Shown here: piece by piece, positions 48,801 through 62,212 of the stretch
Numbering within the stretch: the stretch's first letter is position 1
Layout of the letters: each line of letters begins with the position of its first letter
DNA from: Cristatella mucedo
Taxonomy: Eukaryota; Bryozoa; Phylactolaemata; Cristatellidae
DNA: 64,000 nt
Assembly: GCA_009760855.2 (NCBI GenBank)
Contig: WPIO01000071.1
Span: forward strand, 749,001-813,000
Direction of reading: 5' to 3'
Notes under the pieces: generated by a model
What the model was told of the DNA's origin: nothing
Database searches by the model: none
What the model saw: the letters and a program-made list of their open reading frames with translations, nothing else
Position numbers and translations under genes: made by a program

Positions 48801-49320
48801 CTAGGATGGTTGCCGGTTGAGCAAAGGATACAGAGCAAAGTTCTTACGCTGACCCGCAAGGCCCGCCACGGCTTGGCTCCTTCGTACCTAGCTGAACTGC
48901 TGCATCAGTTTCAGCCTGTTCGTGCCCTCAGGTCCTGTGTGGACAATAAATTAGCTGACCCATTCCTCTGCTTAAAGACAGTTGGCGACAGAAGCTTTAG
49001 CTCTGCAGGTCCTAGACTGTGGAACTCGCTTCCTCAATTCTTACGCAACGACATCTACTCTCCAACTGCCGACTATGGCACATCTTTTTCAGCGGTCCTC
49101 AACTGCTACTTCTATGCTACTCACTACCTCAACTGCTCTCCTGACCCTGCTATGCTTCCCACTTTCTCTTTGTTGCGTGAGACGAAGTCTGTTGGCTACC
49201 GAATGCGTACCGAAAGCCGCTTAGGCTGTGAGTGCGCTTCCCCAAAACTCCTGCGTAACACCCACATGGTCTTTATGACTTTGTGGAGTTACTGAAGGAG
49301 ATACATTACATTACATTACA
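45859..49320 (+). mobile_element. Near full-length L2/CR1-type LINE, nested in an older LINE
   Basis: About 3.46 kb. The first frame (45943 to about 47165) encodes an apurinic-type endonuclease with NVRSL, TETW, YRPPS, DFN and, after a TGA at 46891-46893, SDHCSV. The usual glycine of GDFN is lysine. The second frame (47166-49295) encodes a reverse transcriptase with LDLSAAFDTIDH and the catalytic YADD at 48270-48281. One frameshift near 47163 separates the two. The element ends in an ACATT microsatellite tail (49302-49320). One stop and one frameshift in 3.4 kb mark a young, recently dead copy. The related locus near 29243-29250 lacks it. Confidence 0.9.
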
Positions 49321-51290
49321 ATGCTGAGAGGCCTCACACCCCAGAGATTAACTTTTGCAAAGACGAAAAGGTTTCAGCTTTATTTACTGGTAAAACATTG
49401 TGTACTATTCACTCCTCTAAAAAGCTCCCATCTACTAAATCAATAGCAGATGGGCAACCTTCTTAAAAAATTTTCCAAGGTCTCTGCATGCGAGGTGAAT
49501 TACTTAGTGAGGTCTAGTAATATTGCACTTGATAAGTAAACAGCGGTCGTCTCTTTAAAACCCTAGGCCGTCACCCTTGTGGTCTTACTAGCAGACAAAC
49601 CTTGCCCAACCATAACGGAGATTTCTAAAGCTTCTCTTGAAAATATAGTTGTACCCAAGTAATTCCAATAATAATTATAATGAGTAATAATTATAATATA
49701 AATAGTGATCAAGAAATAAAAATGCGTACTTAAAATAACAAGTAATTCAAAATGTTAGATCTCTACTCAAAAGCCTGGAGTAAAAACAGAGGTCCAAACA
49801 AACTATCGCCCAGTTTCACTTCTGCTTTATCTTTAAAAATATTCTTGGAAAAAGTGTTGCTTACCAGCTGGTAGCACACGTTTAAAAAATTATTAACAAC
49901 GAAAGTTTTGATCTAGATTCAAGCGACATTACTTAATTTATTTATTAATTTATGTCGGCGGCTTGTCTGATCGTGTTCAATCTGTGTCGTGTGGTAGTCA
50001 CGTCTGGTATTCCAGACCACTCACCTGTGAAGTCCATCGACGTACGGTCCTCGGTCTGTTGCGGTTATCATTTATACTCAACCACTGGCAAAGGTGATTA
50101 AGGCCTAATGAGTAGGATATCACTTTAGCTCTGATGATATTCAGCTTTATTCGTCGATTAAACCGTCTGAATCTGCTGCAGCAGCTGAAAAACGGTATAC
50201 TTGCCTTGCCGACATTCGATCCTGGATGTCAGAACATTTCTTGAAAATAAACTCGAAGATGAAACAGAACTGCCGCTCAGAGATCAAAGACCACAGGTCA
50301 GACCAAAGCCATCTAGTCCAGCCACCCTAAGCAGGTGGCAGGACTAGAAGGCTACGCTCTTCAAATAGGTAATTCTATTGTGCGGCCGTCACCTTTAGCT
50401 CGAAAATTAGGTGCCGTCTTCGAAAACTGCCTACATTTTGATATATTTGTAAAGAAGACTGCCTTTACAGCTAGCCATGACATCCGATTTCTGTCTAAGG
50501 TGAGGAACAGTCTTCTACGCTGGTTTGCTAGATAGTTTACTGGCTATTTCATGATGTCTCACCTAGATTATTGTGATGCCCTTTTGGCTTGGCTACTTGA
50601 AAAAGCCACTTGGCAACTGCAGCTGGTGATGAACATGGTTTTACGGCTAGTTATCAAATCCCAGAGATTTCACCGCGTGTCTCTTTTGCTAAAAGAGCTA
50701 GGATGGCTGCCGGTCGATAAACAGATGCAGCGTAAAGTTTTTACGCTCACCCATAAGGCCCGCCACGGCTTAGCTCCTTCGTACCTAGTTGAGCCGCTGC
50801 TTCAGTTTCAGCATTCTCGTCCCCTCAGGTCCTGCACGGAAAAAAATTTGCTGTTCTATTCCTCCGCTTATAGACCGTTGGCCACAGAAGATTTTGCTCT
50901 GCAGGTCCGAGACTGTGGAACTCGCTTCGACAATCCTTATGCAACGGCAAATTGTCTCCTGCTGCCGACTACGGCACATCCATTCCAGCGGTCCTGACCA
51001 GCTACTTCCAAGCTACTCGCTACCTCAACTGCTCTTCTGACTCAGCAATTCTTCCCACTCTCTCTTTGTTGCCTGAGATGAAGTCTTTCGACTACAAAAT
51101 GAGTGCTGAATACTTCTTAGCCTGTGATTGGGCCAATACCAAACTCGTCTGCATCACACTCATATATCGTATATGTAGCTTTTTTAGTGTATAATAATTT
51201 GATTTTTGTTTAATAATTTTTATTTATAATTTAATTTAATTTTAATTTAATTATTTAGTATTTGTAGCTTTTTGGATGTACAGAGTTACA
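49321..51290 (+). mobile_element. Old LINE, right part after the nested LINE
   Basis: Resumes at atgctgagagg, as at 29250. It is internally deleted relative to 29250-31310; for example the stretch around 29930-30060 is missing. It contains degenerate reverse transcriptase remnants. Confidence 0.7.
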
Positions 51291-52099
51291 TTAAATTACC
51301 AGATCCTTCTCAAGCACATCTTGAACATTTAGTTATCTCTGGCACAAAAATAAGAGAGCGACTTTAAGAATGGAGAGAAAGGGATTCTCTGTCTTGACTT
51401 TCTGTCATCCTAAACGAGACTAGATTCAATGCAATCACATGGTCTTTTAGTGCGCGTCTTTGAAATCGAATTATCAGAGGGCTCAGAAAGGAGACCACGA
51501 GGTATACAGCAGTGAGTTGAATACGTCATCTGACAGCTATCGTAGTCTTAGAAATGGGACATCATTCTAGGAATCCTGTATCAATACAGTATGGTCTGAA
51601 CAAAGTAAGCACGTAGTTCCGTAAAGAAAGTCTTTGAAACCTCTCAGTACAATTTATTTTTATCCGTGAGTTAACGACAAAATACGACTTCCGCTGAAAC
51701 TTCTTCCATGACAAGTTAACTTGATTTTTTTCAAAGTAGAATAACGATGGAAGAGTATTTAGAAAAGTCCGTGGTGTACCTGTTTGAATGATGATATTGA
51801 TCTCCTAAACACTTGCGAATAGTGTAAATCACTTACTGTAAGCAGCTTATTAATTGACAAAAACAACTGCTAATCATGGCCATTTAATGTCACCGGCCAC
51901 TGATGCTATTTGTATTTGGCAGTTAACTGCTGTAAAGAGAAGATAGCCCTGAAAACGTTTATTTTCATACTATTGTAAATTATTTTGTTGTATGTGGCAA
52001 CCGTTACACCGTGACTTCGTATCGAAAGTACATTCATCACTGATAGCCATTACGCACTTTAAACTCAATGCAAAGGTTCGCTAAAAGAACAGGAACAGC

Positions 52100-52295
52100 A
52101 ACCAAGTGGCTGTGCTGGTCACATGCTTGCCGACCTTCTAGACCGCCACTTGATCAATTTCGTGATTCGCATGCTGTTATGGCCACCGCGTGACCTCGAT
52201 CTGGAGCTGACGTCGTTGCCAGCGACATCGAAATTATTATATCAACTGCCATCAGCCTCATTAAGACAGCCGCCGCTGCACTGGAGATGGCACTT
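52100..52295 (-). pseudogene. Remnant of the exon-9 region of AST-5
   Basis: Matches 32130-32315 of AST-3, but the sequence corresponding to about 32315-32567, including the exon-9 acceptor and stop, is deleted. The join runs straight into ctttcgtttctctgtctactgcg. Confidence 0.6.
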
Positions 52296-52809
52296 TCGTT
52301 TCTCTGTCTACTGCGTATACTTGTCAAACCATATATCTATTTCTCTATTTATCCATTTCTCTATCTGTTCATTTATTTATTATTTTTGTTCAGTAATTGT
52401 ATATATTTATCTATTTACCTATTTATCTATCTATCAAGTTGTCATTTTATTGATTTTTTTCTATTTATCTATTTATACATTTGCCTATTTATCTATTTAT
52501 CCATTTGCATATAAACCTAATAATCTATTCTTTATTTCTGTTTTTATGTATTAATCTATTTATCCATTTATTGATCTAAATATTTACCTTAATATCTTTT
52601 TATCGACTCATCTATTTATCTCTTTATGCATTTATCTATTTATCTACGTACCTATTTCTCTATTTATCCATTTATCTGTCTGTCAGTCTGTCTATTAAAT
52701 TACCCAACCCCTCTCTCGCACTTATCTAGATCAAAGCAGATCCCCGTTGCCGCGACTATGACGATTATTATTAGTCAATTAGAAAACTTCTAACTCCTTT
52801 GTAAAGATA

Positions 52810-53520
52810 TAGGTGTACCTCGGCTTACGAGTGTCTCGACGTACGATTGTTTTGAGATATGAGCTGTCTCTCGGTCGATTTTGTTCTTTGATTGAGAACT
52901 AAAATTAGGATTACGAGCGAGATTCATATATTCCGCCGCTGGCTGCCGCAGCGGACTTCAAGCTGTGTCTGGTTACTCAGGTCAGTGCCAGGCTAGGGCA
53001 GCGAACAACGTTCCGTTGCAAGACGCTGCCCGATGACCCGGATGTGACCGTGACGCTCAGCACAGGCCTACTGGTTCACTGCGAGACAGATTTGAGCTAG
53101 TCATCGTGGTGCTTGGACGCAAACCATCGCAAAACTCCGGTATTAAATTCGACTATTACAAGAGCAGCCAAGTACGTAATGTACTCTATTCAGGCAAGAG
53201 CCTCATGTGAGAGTTTATTGCATGGCAGATAACGATCGGCACCACCGTCTAAAAGTTATGGCAATAAACTAAAAGTGAGGAAAGCCCGACGAAACCGGCA
53301 AAAATCGGCGAATGAGATTCAGATATTCCCGTCAGCCTTTCTCCTTTAACTTTATAGGCATCTTCAAGTCATCGGATCTTTAAGTTACTCGCGTACAATA
53401 GCATTACTAATCCCGTATATTGCAAGCATCGCATTGTACTGTTTTTTAATCAATAAACGCTATTCATAAGCACATTTTGATGTATAAGCATGTGACAGAA
53501 AATAGCTGTGTTTTTATGGG
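52810..53520. mobile_element. Right-truncated copy of the inverted-end element
   Basis: The left end (gtacctcggcttacgag) is present. The right inverted end found at 35560-35615 is missing, replaced by a direct join to the intron beside AST-5 exon 8. Confidence 0.5.
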
Positions 53521-53585
53521 GTAGTCCGAAATGGATTAATTGGATTTCTATGGCGTTTATTAGCTCAGCAGACGGCGGCTCTAAC

Positions 53586-56500
53586 CGGAACACGGAGTTA
53601 CTGGCTGAGCGTCATTTCCCGAAGGGCACCAGCAGGCGCAGTCCGGTCCGACGAAGCCTTCTCCAGGGCACTGCTTCTCAGGACAGTTGTTTCTCGCTGC
53701 AAAATGTAATGCATGAATGATAACGACAATTATAGTATCTTGGCATTTGATGACACAGCGGCGTTTCATGCATTCCATCATTTTATGTTGAAAACGTGCT
53801 TCATTGGATGATGCAACTATGACTGGCGTGACGCGGTACTATTAATCAATCTCCATCTTTCGAGCACTAGCAACCTCTTGCACGAATGAATAGTTTTCGA
53901 CGAAACTTGCTTCTACCTAACAGCAATCAGTAGAACGTATTTTCTGTGACTTATTTTACTTGCCCCTAACCTTCTCCACAGCGCTATCACTCGCTCAAGC
54001 ACTCGCTCAACCGAAACGCGAGCCGTAGCTTAAACTCGCAGAGCACGTGCCTGGTAACGATAAGCATAGATATATGGCGGCAAGTGAGCGAAAAATCCGT
54101 AGGCAGCGAACCGCCTGCGGCTCCCGAAGATGGCGCCAGACGGCTAATGGGCCAACGCTAATGCACTGTCGCTAACCTGAGCATCCGTACATCTTGTTGA
54201 CCAGCCATATGTCTCTGAAGCTGAGGCCGCGGCGTTGGCCGATGCGCTTCTGGAACGCCGGGTCTCTCGTCAGAATCGTCCGCTGCCCATTTACAGAGAG
54301 AGCCTATGAGGAACGATCGGTGCACGTGAACGCGGGTCGAAGCAACAATGCCGACACCGTGGCCGCAGTCTACTCGCCGAGGCGACCCAACCTCTTGAGC
54401 CGCGCCGCTTCGAGCGAGACTGGGGCTCAGTGAACTCACGTTTGAGCCGAGATGCGTGACGCTGAGGTAGTCGTACGGAACGCCCAAGGAGTCTACCTCG
54501 GCTGCGGTGTTCTTAGCAAAAATGTGGAGTCCCTTTGGCGCGACGTTCTTCTCCACGATCTTGACGAAGTCGTCGCGATCGGGTCGGTTGTGCTCGTGGT
54601 AGAAGCCGATGGCGTGGCAGAGCTCGTGCAAGATGACGCCTTTCTGACAGGCGACAAGAAGCGGAACCGCGCCGTAAAGCTTGCGGGCCCGCCAGGGGGC
54701 GCTCTCGATTGCGGAAGACTGATCGATATTTTGACCAGCCAATTTGGTCTGTGCTGCCCGTTGCTACTGCCGGCAACCGAATCTCTCCGATGCGTGGTCA
54801 AATTTTGCAGTCCGGCCGCTATTGCAGTGAGCTGCACAATCGCGCCAATGGCAACGGCTGACACGCTCGCATTTGCTCACACTTCTGCAGGCCCTGGCCA
54901 GCGACACTTTCTGTGCGCCGCCTTGACGACCGACGTAGGACGAGCAGCCGTCACCGTCCACGACGCGCAAATAGTCGACGTCGGACGCCGTCGCCTGGCG
55001 GAACCGGACGCACGTGTACCTGTGGTAGTCGTTCAGCGCTTCCTGGAACTGCTGGCGCTCTTGGTCGGCTGCAGACAGCAAGATAGCTCTTCATCGATAG
55101 AACAAAAGCACGTCTTCGTGAGCGCTACAGCGCTCGCCCGGCGCGAAGCCGCGCCACGCGCCACGGCTGTGCCGCAGGCCACGTGACGTGACCACGTGAC
55201 GTTTTTCACTTACAGAACGAAACCGCGATTTGGTAAGGGACGCTGGCGTTCGCCCAGCGAAAGTTCGGCTCTCGAATGGCCTTCCTTTTCTGCCGTCTCG
55301 TGGCGTTCTCTCTTTTGCTAGAGCACGAAAACGTGTGACGTCACAAGCGTAAGGCAAGGAGCAGCAGCGTGGCTTCGATGCGGTCATACTGACTTCGCCG
55401 AGGCGTCGTCGCCGTCTTTCAGCGCACGCACAACGCATAGAATCACATTTTAATTTTCATAGGGCGCCATACATATGTACAAAGCGTTGCTATGGTTATT
55501 AACACCTTCACTACCTCATCATTGACTCCCACACTTCTGCCTTAAAGAGCATGTCCATCTCGACGCCCACCACGTTGGCGTCCTCCAATAGCTTGATGAA
55601 CGGTTCGCATTGAGCGATCGCCAGGCATTTTGACCTTGTCGCGCCGTCCGCGAGACGTGAATGATAATCACACGCCGATCTGAGAAGAACTACGGCTGAG
55701 GAGCGATCTCACTACTTCTTAACGTGCACGCCTTTAACGACCATGGCCGAGCTAGGTTCAGCCATGGGACATACGTAAAGTATGTGGACAGACATGAAGT
55801 TCTCTTAGGGCGTTCTCTTAGGGCAAATGAATTATAGCAAAAAATTGTGTCGTCATTATTATCCAGGAAAAAACTGGAGCCGCTGATCGGCAGGTCAATG
55901 GCACTGTCGCCTGGCGGAATCGGATGCACGTGTACCTGTGGTACTCGTCGAGAGCTTCCTAAAACCGCTGGCGACCTTGGTCGGCTACAGACGGTAGTTT
56001 ATTTAGCCGTAAAAAGTAAGTGCGTCTCCTGTATACATTTAGGTTTAAAGCGCCAGCCGTCGTCACGGAGCTGCCGGCCATTACACGTGCCTACTTACAC
56101 GAAATTGCAAAATCGTAGGGAACGACGGCATTCTCCCAACGAAAGAGTCGGTCTAGAATAGCTTTTCTTCTGTGTCGTTTCAATCTCGCGGGGTTCGCAC
56201 TCTCCCTAAACCACAGTGCAACAATTTAAGTGAAAGAATCTGAGAATCGGTTTTTATCGATTGCTGTGCGATTGTACTGATATAAATATTGCTGTTATCG
56301 TTGTCATTACCTCATCATTGACTCCCAGACGTCCGGCTTAAAGAGCACGTCCATCTCGACGCGAGCCACGTCCGCCTCCTCCATTTGCGGGTAAATTTTC
56401 GCTGCAACGAACGAACGGACGACTCGGTGCGAGCGCTCGCCCGACATTTTGTGCTCGTCGCTCTTTTCGAGATGCTCAAATAGAAAATTCACGCCGATCC

Positions 56501-57152
56501 TATACGGACTGGCGTTATTGCGCCCAAACATTAAACTTTGGGGTTCGATTAACATCCGTCGAATACTTTTGGCTCCGGAAGAAAACTTGAAGCAAGTTTC
56601 GTAAAGCAGGTAATTACATCTGTGCTGCCGCGGAGTGGGGGCGTGGCTTGTGGCACTCACGCGACTCGGGAGCCGCCATTATCGCCTGATCAATCGTCAT
56701 TTCTTTACCTTCGACGACCATTGCGTCCGCCGAGCCGAGCAGAGTCTGAGTATCCGTACAAGTAAAGGAAAGGATAAACGGATTAAGTAAAAGAACGGAT
56801 GCATAAGCGACAAGGCAGCGACGTCGCAAGCGTCTCGACTCGGACGTCAAACTCGGAGAGCCTGTTCTCAAACATCATTTATCTCGCTTGTGAATCGGAC
56901 GCCATCGGGTCACCTTCGCACCGGAAGCCTAGTAGAGACGGAATGCCCCTGAGCGATCGACGTTCGGTCAGCGACACCCAAACAATCTGCGAACGACGGT
57001 TTCTCGTAGCACGAGAGCTATCAGGGAGAGCAATATCGCAAAAGCTGCGACGCGGCGGCGGCACTTTAGCACTAGCGAGCGGAGACGCAGCGCGGCTGCG
57101 TCTCACTGACCGGCAGGAAAAAGATGGCTTCCAGCATGGCGATGCGAAACAT
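53586..57152 (-). pseudogene. AST-5, mosaic astacin-like gene with duplicated exons 3-5 and an altered Met-turn
   Basis: Upstream set, like AST-3: exon 1 57152-57111, exon 2 56745-56661, exon 3 56401-56311, exon 4 56205-56099, and a truncated exon 5 at about 55984-55903 with an in-frame TAG at 55961-55959. A second, diverged set follows: exon 3 at about 55604-55515 with no clear AG acceptor, exon 4 about 55318-55214 (RRQKRK, RWANASVPY), exon 5 55068-54881. Then exon 6 54643-54440, exon 7 54303-54177, exon 8 53696-53586. The zinc motif HELCHAIGFYHEHNR is intact, but the Met-turn reads SVTHL, losing both the methionine and the tyrosine. Joining upstream exon 4 directly to the second exon 5 keeps the frame (955 nt, as in AST-3), so an open transcript remains possible. 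No ShK exon is left downstream. Called a pseudogene with caution; a pseudoenzyme is the alternative. Confidence 0.65.
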
Positions 57153-57237
57153 TCGTACGAAGCTTCTGAAGCCGCCTGTGCAGATAACGGTTAGTGCACT
57201 GCGGCCTCCGTTCGCACAGGCAGCGCTCTGGGGAGCG

Positions 57238-57246
57238 TATTTAAGC
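57238..57246 (-). promoter_or_regulatory. TATA-like element of AST-5
   Basis: The minus strand reads CTTAAATAC, about 87 bases upstream of the ATG at 57152. Confidence 0.45.
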
Positions 57247-60200
57247 ACTCGCACGGCGACCCTTACCCGTACATGGCCATCGACTTGCGCAATGCAGAGA
57301 AATTTGGAGGCATGGCTGAGTCAGCAGGGCAGACGAGGAAGTGAGTGACATGGAAGCCTCAGCGTAAGTAACGACTGGAAAGAATTGTATTTAAGCGTAA
57401 CGTAGTTTTAATAACGTAATTTATAATAAATATATATTTCCGGCTTGCGTCACTGACATCCCCTTACTTGACCGCATTTATCAAAGAAACTAATAACGCA
57501 CCTGTTATTGCAGCATTTAGTAGCAGGTCGATTCGGGATATCAGGGGATATCAATGACGCAAGTCGGAAATCAGTTCATCAGGCTTTTCGATCGTATGAA
57601 CTAAGAGCACTCGTTCTGTCTCTGTGGGATTTGAAGTTCCTCGAGGTACAAGTAAACGATTCGATTCCGAAAACTGGGTGGGACGATGCATGGACTGATG
57701 GGGGTGTAGAACTCATACGCAGGCAGGAGGGAAAGAATGAAGGGACCTAAAAGCGAGTGCGAAGGGTTTATCGGCTTTTGAAGGTCAGCTTGTGGGTCAG
57801 CGTGGGAGCTTCATTCTGCAAGTAACGTACCCGTTAATCAAATAAGAGCCAAGCAGTTATTCCAGCAAAGAGACGTCCAAAGGTGCCTCCGAACTCTTTG
57901 ACCACTACAGAGCTGTACTAGTATAAACAAAAATATCGACAAAGAAGTGCTTAAACACGCTAACAAATACAACTCCAAGTTCTCGGGCACTGTGCATTTG
58001 CTGGAGCTAGGCCGACTGCCAGCAGCGATCTTGTCAATTCAGCAAGCGTGAGCAGATAGCAAACAAAGCTGTTGGAGCCGTGATGTGAGCAACGGTTGGA
58101 GTTTAACTGTTTTTTTTTCCATCAACTACAGGCCGAGTGAACTGTTGAGATGAGATAGTCGGAATTAAGCTCCGGGCTTTGGGAGCGAGCGAGTTAAAGA
58201 CACTGTCTCGAAAGGACACGCGCTTTGTCAGAGGCACCTCTAAGTTATGGCTCGCGTGCGAGAAACAAGTGGTACGATTGCAAGATCCGGACTAGGAAGT
58301 GTTTGTGTTTGGCAACAACGAGAGCGTATTTGACACTAGGAAGCGATTTGCGATTCCCTGAAGTCGAAAAGGTCTCAGAAAGAATTCTTACGTCACTAGG
58401 CTCGATACTTTCCACAGTAAGCGTGCTTCCTTTGACCTTCCGTTTGACCTTCTGTCTGCCTTTCCTCCTTCCTGCCATGCTTCGGCACGCTCCCTCCGCC
58501 CGCCTGCAGTCGTCCTGCGAGTGCAATGGTTACAATCGGTTTAGCGTTGAACCCATCAACTCACCAGTCATTATGCAAGGCCAACATATTAAATAAGTTC
58601 CTCACGCTCAAGTGACTGTGGCCGGGGCAGTTGTCTCCTCCTCCGCTCTTTGGCGCCCTTCGCGTCACCTTCGGCTCCCTGTTGGCCACACTAAAGGAAG
58701 CAATGAAAGTACTCAATCTAAAAACGCCTAAAAACGCGATGCTGCTTTTCACCGCCGCATGGAATTTTAAGACTATTGACTCATATCAATTGATTTGAGC
58801 CACGCTTAAGTTCGCGTTTAACCCTGGCGAAAATTGCAAGTCACTGATCACTAAAAAAAAGATTAACTTATCAGTTCCAATTCCCTTCTCTTTCTCAAAA
58901 TGTCAACCCCGCAGAGACTTCCTTCAAATCGTGTTTAGGTAAGATAGAACAGAACCAAATACAGGAACAGAGAGAACGGCGCTCATTTCCCTTACTTTCT
59001 GCCAATCTAAAACGCTACCGGACGCAATGCAATCGCATCGTCTTTTAGGGTGCGTCGTTGTAATCAAATCATTAGTGGGGTCAGAACAGAGGCCATGAGG
59101 TATAATACAGACAGCTGACCATGTCCGCTGACTGCAGTCAGATGTATCAGCTGACCGCTGTCGTAGTCTGAGCCACGGAACATAATCTACAGAACCATCG
59201 TGTATCGATACGGAATTTTCGGAACAAGTTAAGCACCTTGCTGGGTTGCACCTCACAGAAAGCCAGTAAAATCCTTCAGTGAATATTCTTTTAATCTGTT
59301 ACTTTACGACGAGTAATGGCTTTCGCTGAAACTTCTTCACAGGTGGTAGGTTATTTAATGGTAAATTAGCTAAATTGTGTAAAAGTAGCATAAATACGGA
59401 CCCGCGGCTAGAATAATCCATCATGTAGCCGTTTAAATGCTGCTAACGCTCTACAGACTTGTGTCTGGCAGAAATCCCGTATAAGCATAATCCCCAAAAA
59501 GCAGCTAAGTCTACAAACGAGTAATTACGAATCGTGGCTATTTAGTTTCACTGGCCACATATTCTGTTAGTATAGGAAAGTTCACTGAGCTATATATGGA
59601 GTCATAAATATATATATATATATTATCCATATAAATATTACAATATATTATATATATATATTATAAACTAATATATATTATATGTATATATATTATATAC
59701 ATATCATAGTTATTGCATAGTTATTATATATCCATATAAATAGTGTCGATATCCGTGAACGGAATTCTTTTATTACGGAATTCTTTACGGTAATACTGAA
59801 TTATTTTAATACAATATTTGATACTAATACTGATATACCTGTTAATACAACTGACATTTATTTGAGCTCATTGCGGAAACAGGGCTTCGATGGCACAGGA
59901 CATTCATCTCCGATGGCGATTACGTTCTTCAAATTCAAGCCGAAAAGTGCACTCAAAGAACCAGAACAGTATTGAGAATCCAAAATAGAATCCCAATCGT
60001 CATCAGTTTCTGCACTTCCATCTCCGCTAAGCGAAGGCGCACTGCAAGCGAAAGCGTGTACGCAGTAATTTCCTATTGATTCGAAAACTGATTCTTACAA
60101 AAATATTGCACAACATTCCACGCGGCTGGAGAAATCAGGTTAAAACTTGCTAACCGGAATATTTCGAGAGATCTTTTACAGATTGCGTAAATAGCACGTC

Positions 60201-60944
60201 GCGTCTGCAAGGAATGCAAAACCAGTGTTTACATACAGCGCCCTAGTTGCTCCTGCGAGTCTAACGGCAAGACGTCAGCTGTACGCCATCTCCATCGCAC
60301 CGACACTCGCCAAGTCCTACTCTGGCAAAGATGACGACAGGGAATGCACCGCCTCGGCCACCGCCATGCGACGCCGCCGTCACGCGACTCCGGGGACGGC
60401 TCCACGCATTTGTCGTCCGCTGCCGCGAGATCGGTGCAGGTCACGTGTTCGCCGACCTTCTTGATCGCCACGTCATCGCTTTGGCGCTTTACTAGCGGTT
60501 GCAGCCGCCGCGCGGCCTCGCTCTGAAACCGCAGCCGCCGTCGTCGGCGGTGGCCTCGTCATCATTGTATCAACTGCCGTCGGTGTAGCTCGGGCAGCCG
60601 GCGGCGCTGCGACGGCAACTGGCACCATCGAGTCGTCGCAAAAGCGGCAGGACGCAGCGAAGTGCGAGAGCATGTATCCACGGTTGGCGTGGCAGTCACC
60701 GCGTCCAGCCCAGACGCTGCACAGTGAGCTGGCGTCGTTACACGCGCGCCCCCTAGCGGCCATGGCTTCGACGACCGTCGCCCGATGACTGGAGGCCGTC
60801 GATGGCAGCGTCGTCTGCTGACGCCGAACTGTCAACGTCAGAACATGCACGGCAGTAGTACGCTGCTGGGTCCGGAGCAGAGGTTGAGTTCCGAGCACTG
60901 TGATATTTGCTGGTCCGACTGCTAACGAAAACGTATTATCAAAG

Positions 60945-60945
<1 letters not shown>

Positions 60946-61021
<76 letters not shown>
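60946..61021. repeat. TC microsatellite beside the AST-6 ShK exon
   Basis: Same position as 42048-42105 but about 18 bases longer. Confidence 0.95.
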
Positions 61022-61024
<3 letters not shown>

Positions 61025-62046
61025 TATCGCTATCTCTCTCTCACACACACACTCACACACACAAAGAAATCCGCTCAGAGACGCACACGCACACACACAT
61101 GCACGCACGCACGCTCTGAGGTCATTAATGGCCATTTAAAACTTTGAAACCTGTAATAAAGAGAATCATGTTTACTGGAGGTTTCAAAGATTTGACCGGT
61201 TGAAACGTCAAGTCATCACAGCTCACGAGTCAAGGCGATGCTGCTTCCAGCTCCAGCTCATTAGCTCACCAGACTGGCTCTGTGGAGCAGCTCAGTGGCT
61301 CTTACCGAAACATGGTTCGGTTTTATTTCCCGAAGGTCACCAGCAGACGCAGTCCGGTCCGACGAAGCCTTCGCCGGGGCACTGCTTTTCAGGGCACTTG
61401 TTTCTCTCTGCAAAACAAAACGCATGATTATTAACTGCAGTTAGAATGCCCTTGTATTTAGAGAAATGGCGAATATTCTTGCATGTCAATGCCAAAAAGA
61501 GCTAGCACACTTTATATTATGCAGCAAGTATTACGCTCGTTAAGCGTTACTATTCATCGATATATTTATAAATATTATTATATTTGTATTACTTATATAT
61601 ATATATATATATATATAAGTATGTATATATTGGTATATATATATATATATAATCTAAAAAATATATAAATAAATAATTAAAATAATAAAAAAATATATAA
61701 TATATAGATAATATATATATAGTACTATAAGTTATTATATTATATCATATACTTATGGTATATACTATTCGTCGAGCTCCGTCTTTCGAGCTGCCATCCG
61801 TGCCCACAATTAATTGTCGAAGAAACCAACGAAGAAACTAGTGCCGAACAGCAATCGTTAGAAATTATTTTCAGCGATTTATTTTTTCTTCGCTAATTCT
61901 TCCTCCCAATCTCTGCCACTCTCTCTAGCGCTCGCTTAGCAGAGACTTGAGCCAGCGTCGCTCCGTAGATTGAACTCGCAAGGGACACGCCTGGCGCGTC
62001 GCTCCATGGCCTGGCAATGACAAGCAGAAATAATAAACAAATCCTA

Positions 62047-62212
62047 GCTGATTAAATAACCTCTTTTTGTATAGCGACAGAAGAGATTTTACGGCTATCA
62101 CCCCCGCTTGCAGTGGCAATAAAGAGTCACCCACTGCAGGAATCGAACCCACAACGTCGTGACCGAGGTCGTGAAAGCAACCGCCTTACCTAGTGTGCCA
62201 TCACGGATCACC
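62047..62212 (-). mobile_element. tRNA-derived SINE downstream of AST-6 exon 7
   Basis: Duplicate of the 43160-43325 insertion, carried by the segmental duplication. Confidence 0.65.
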
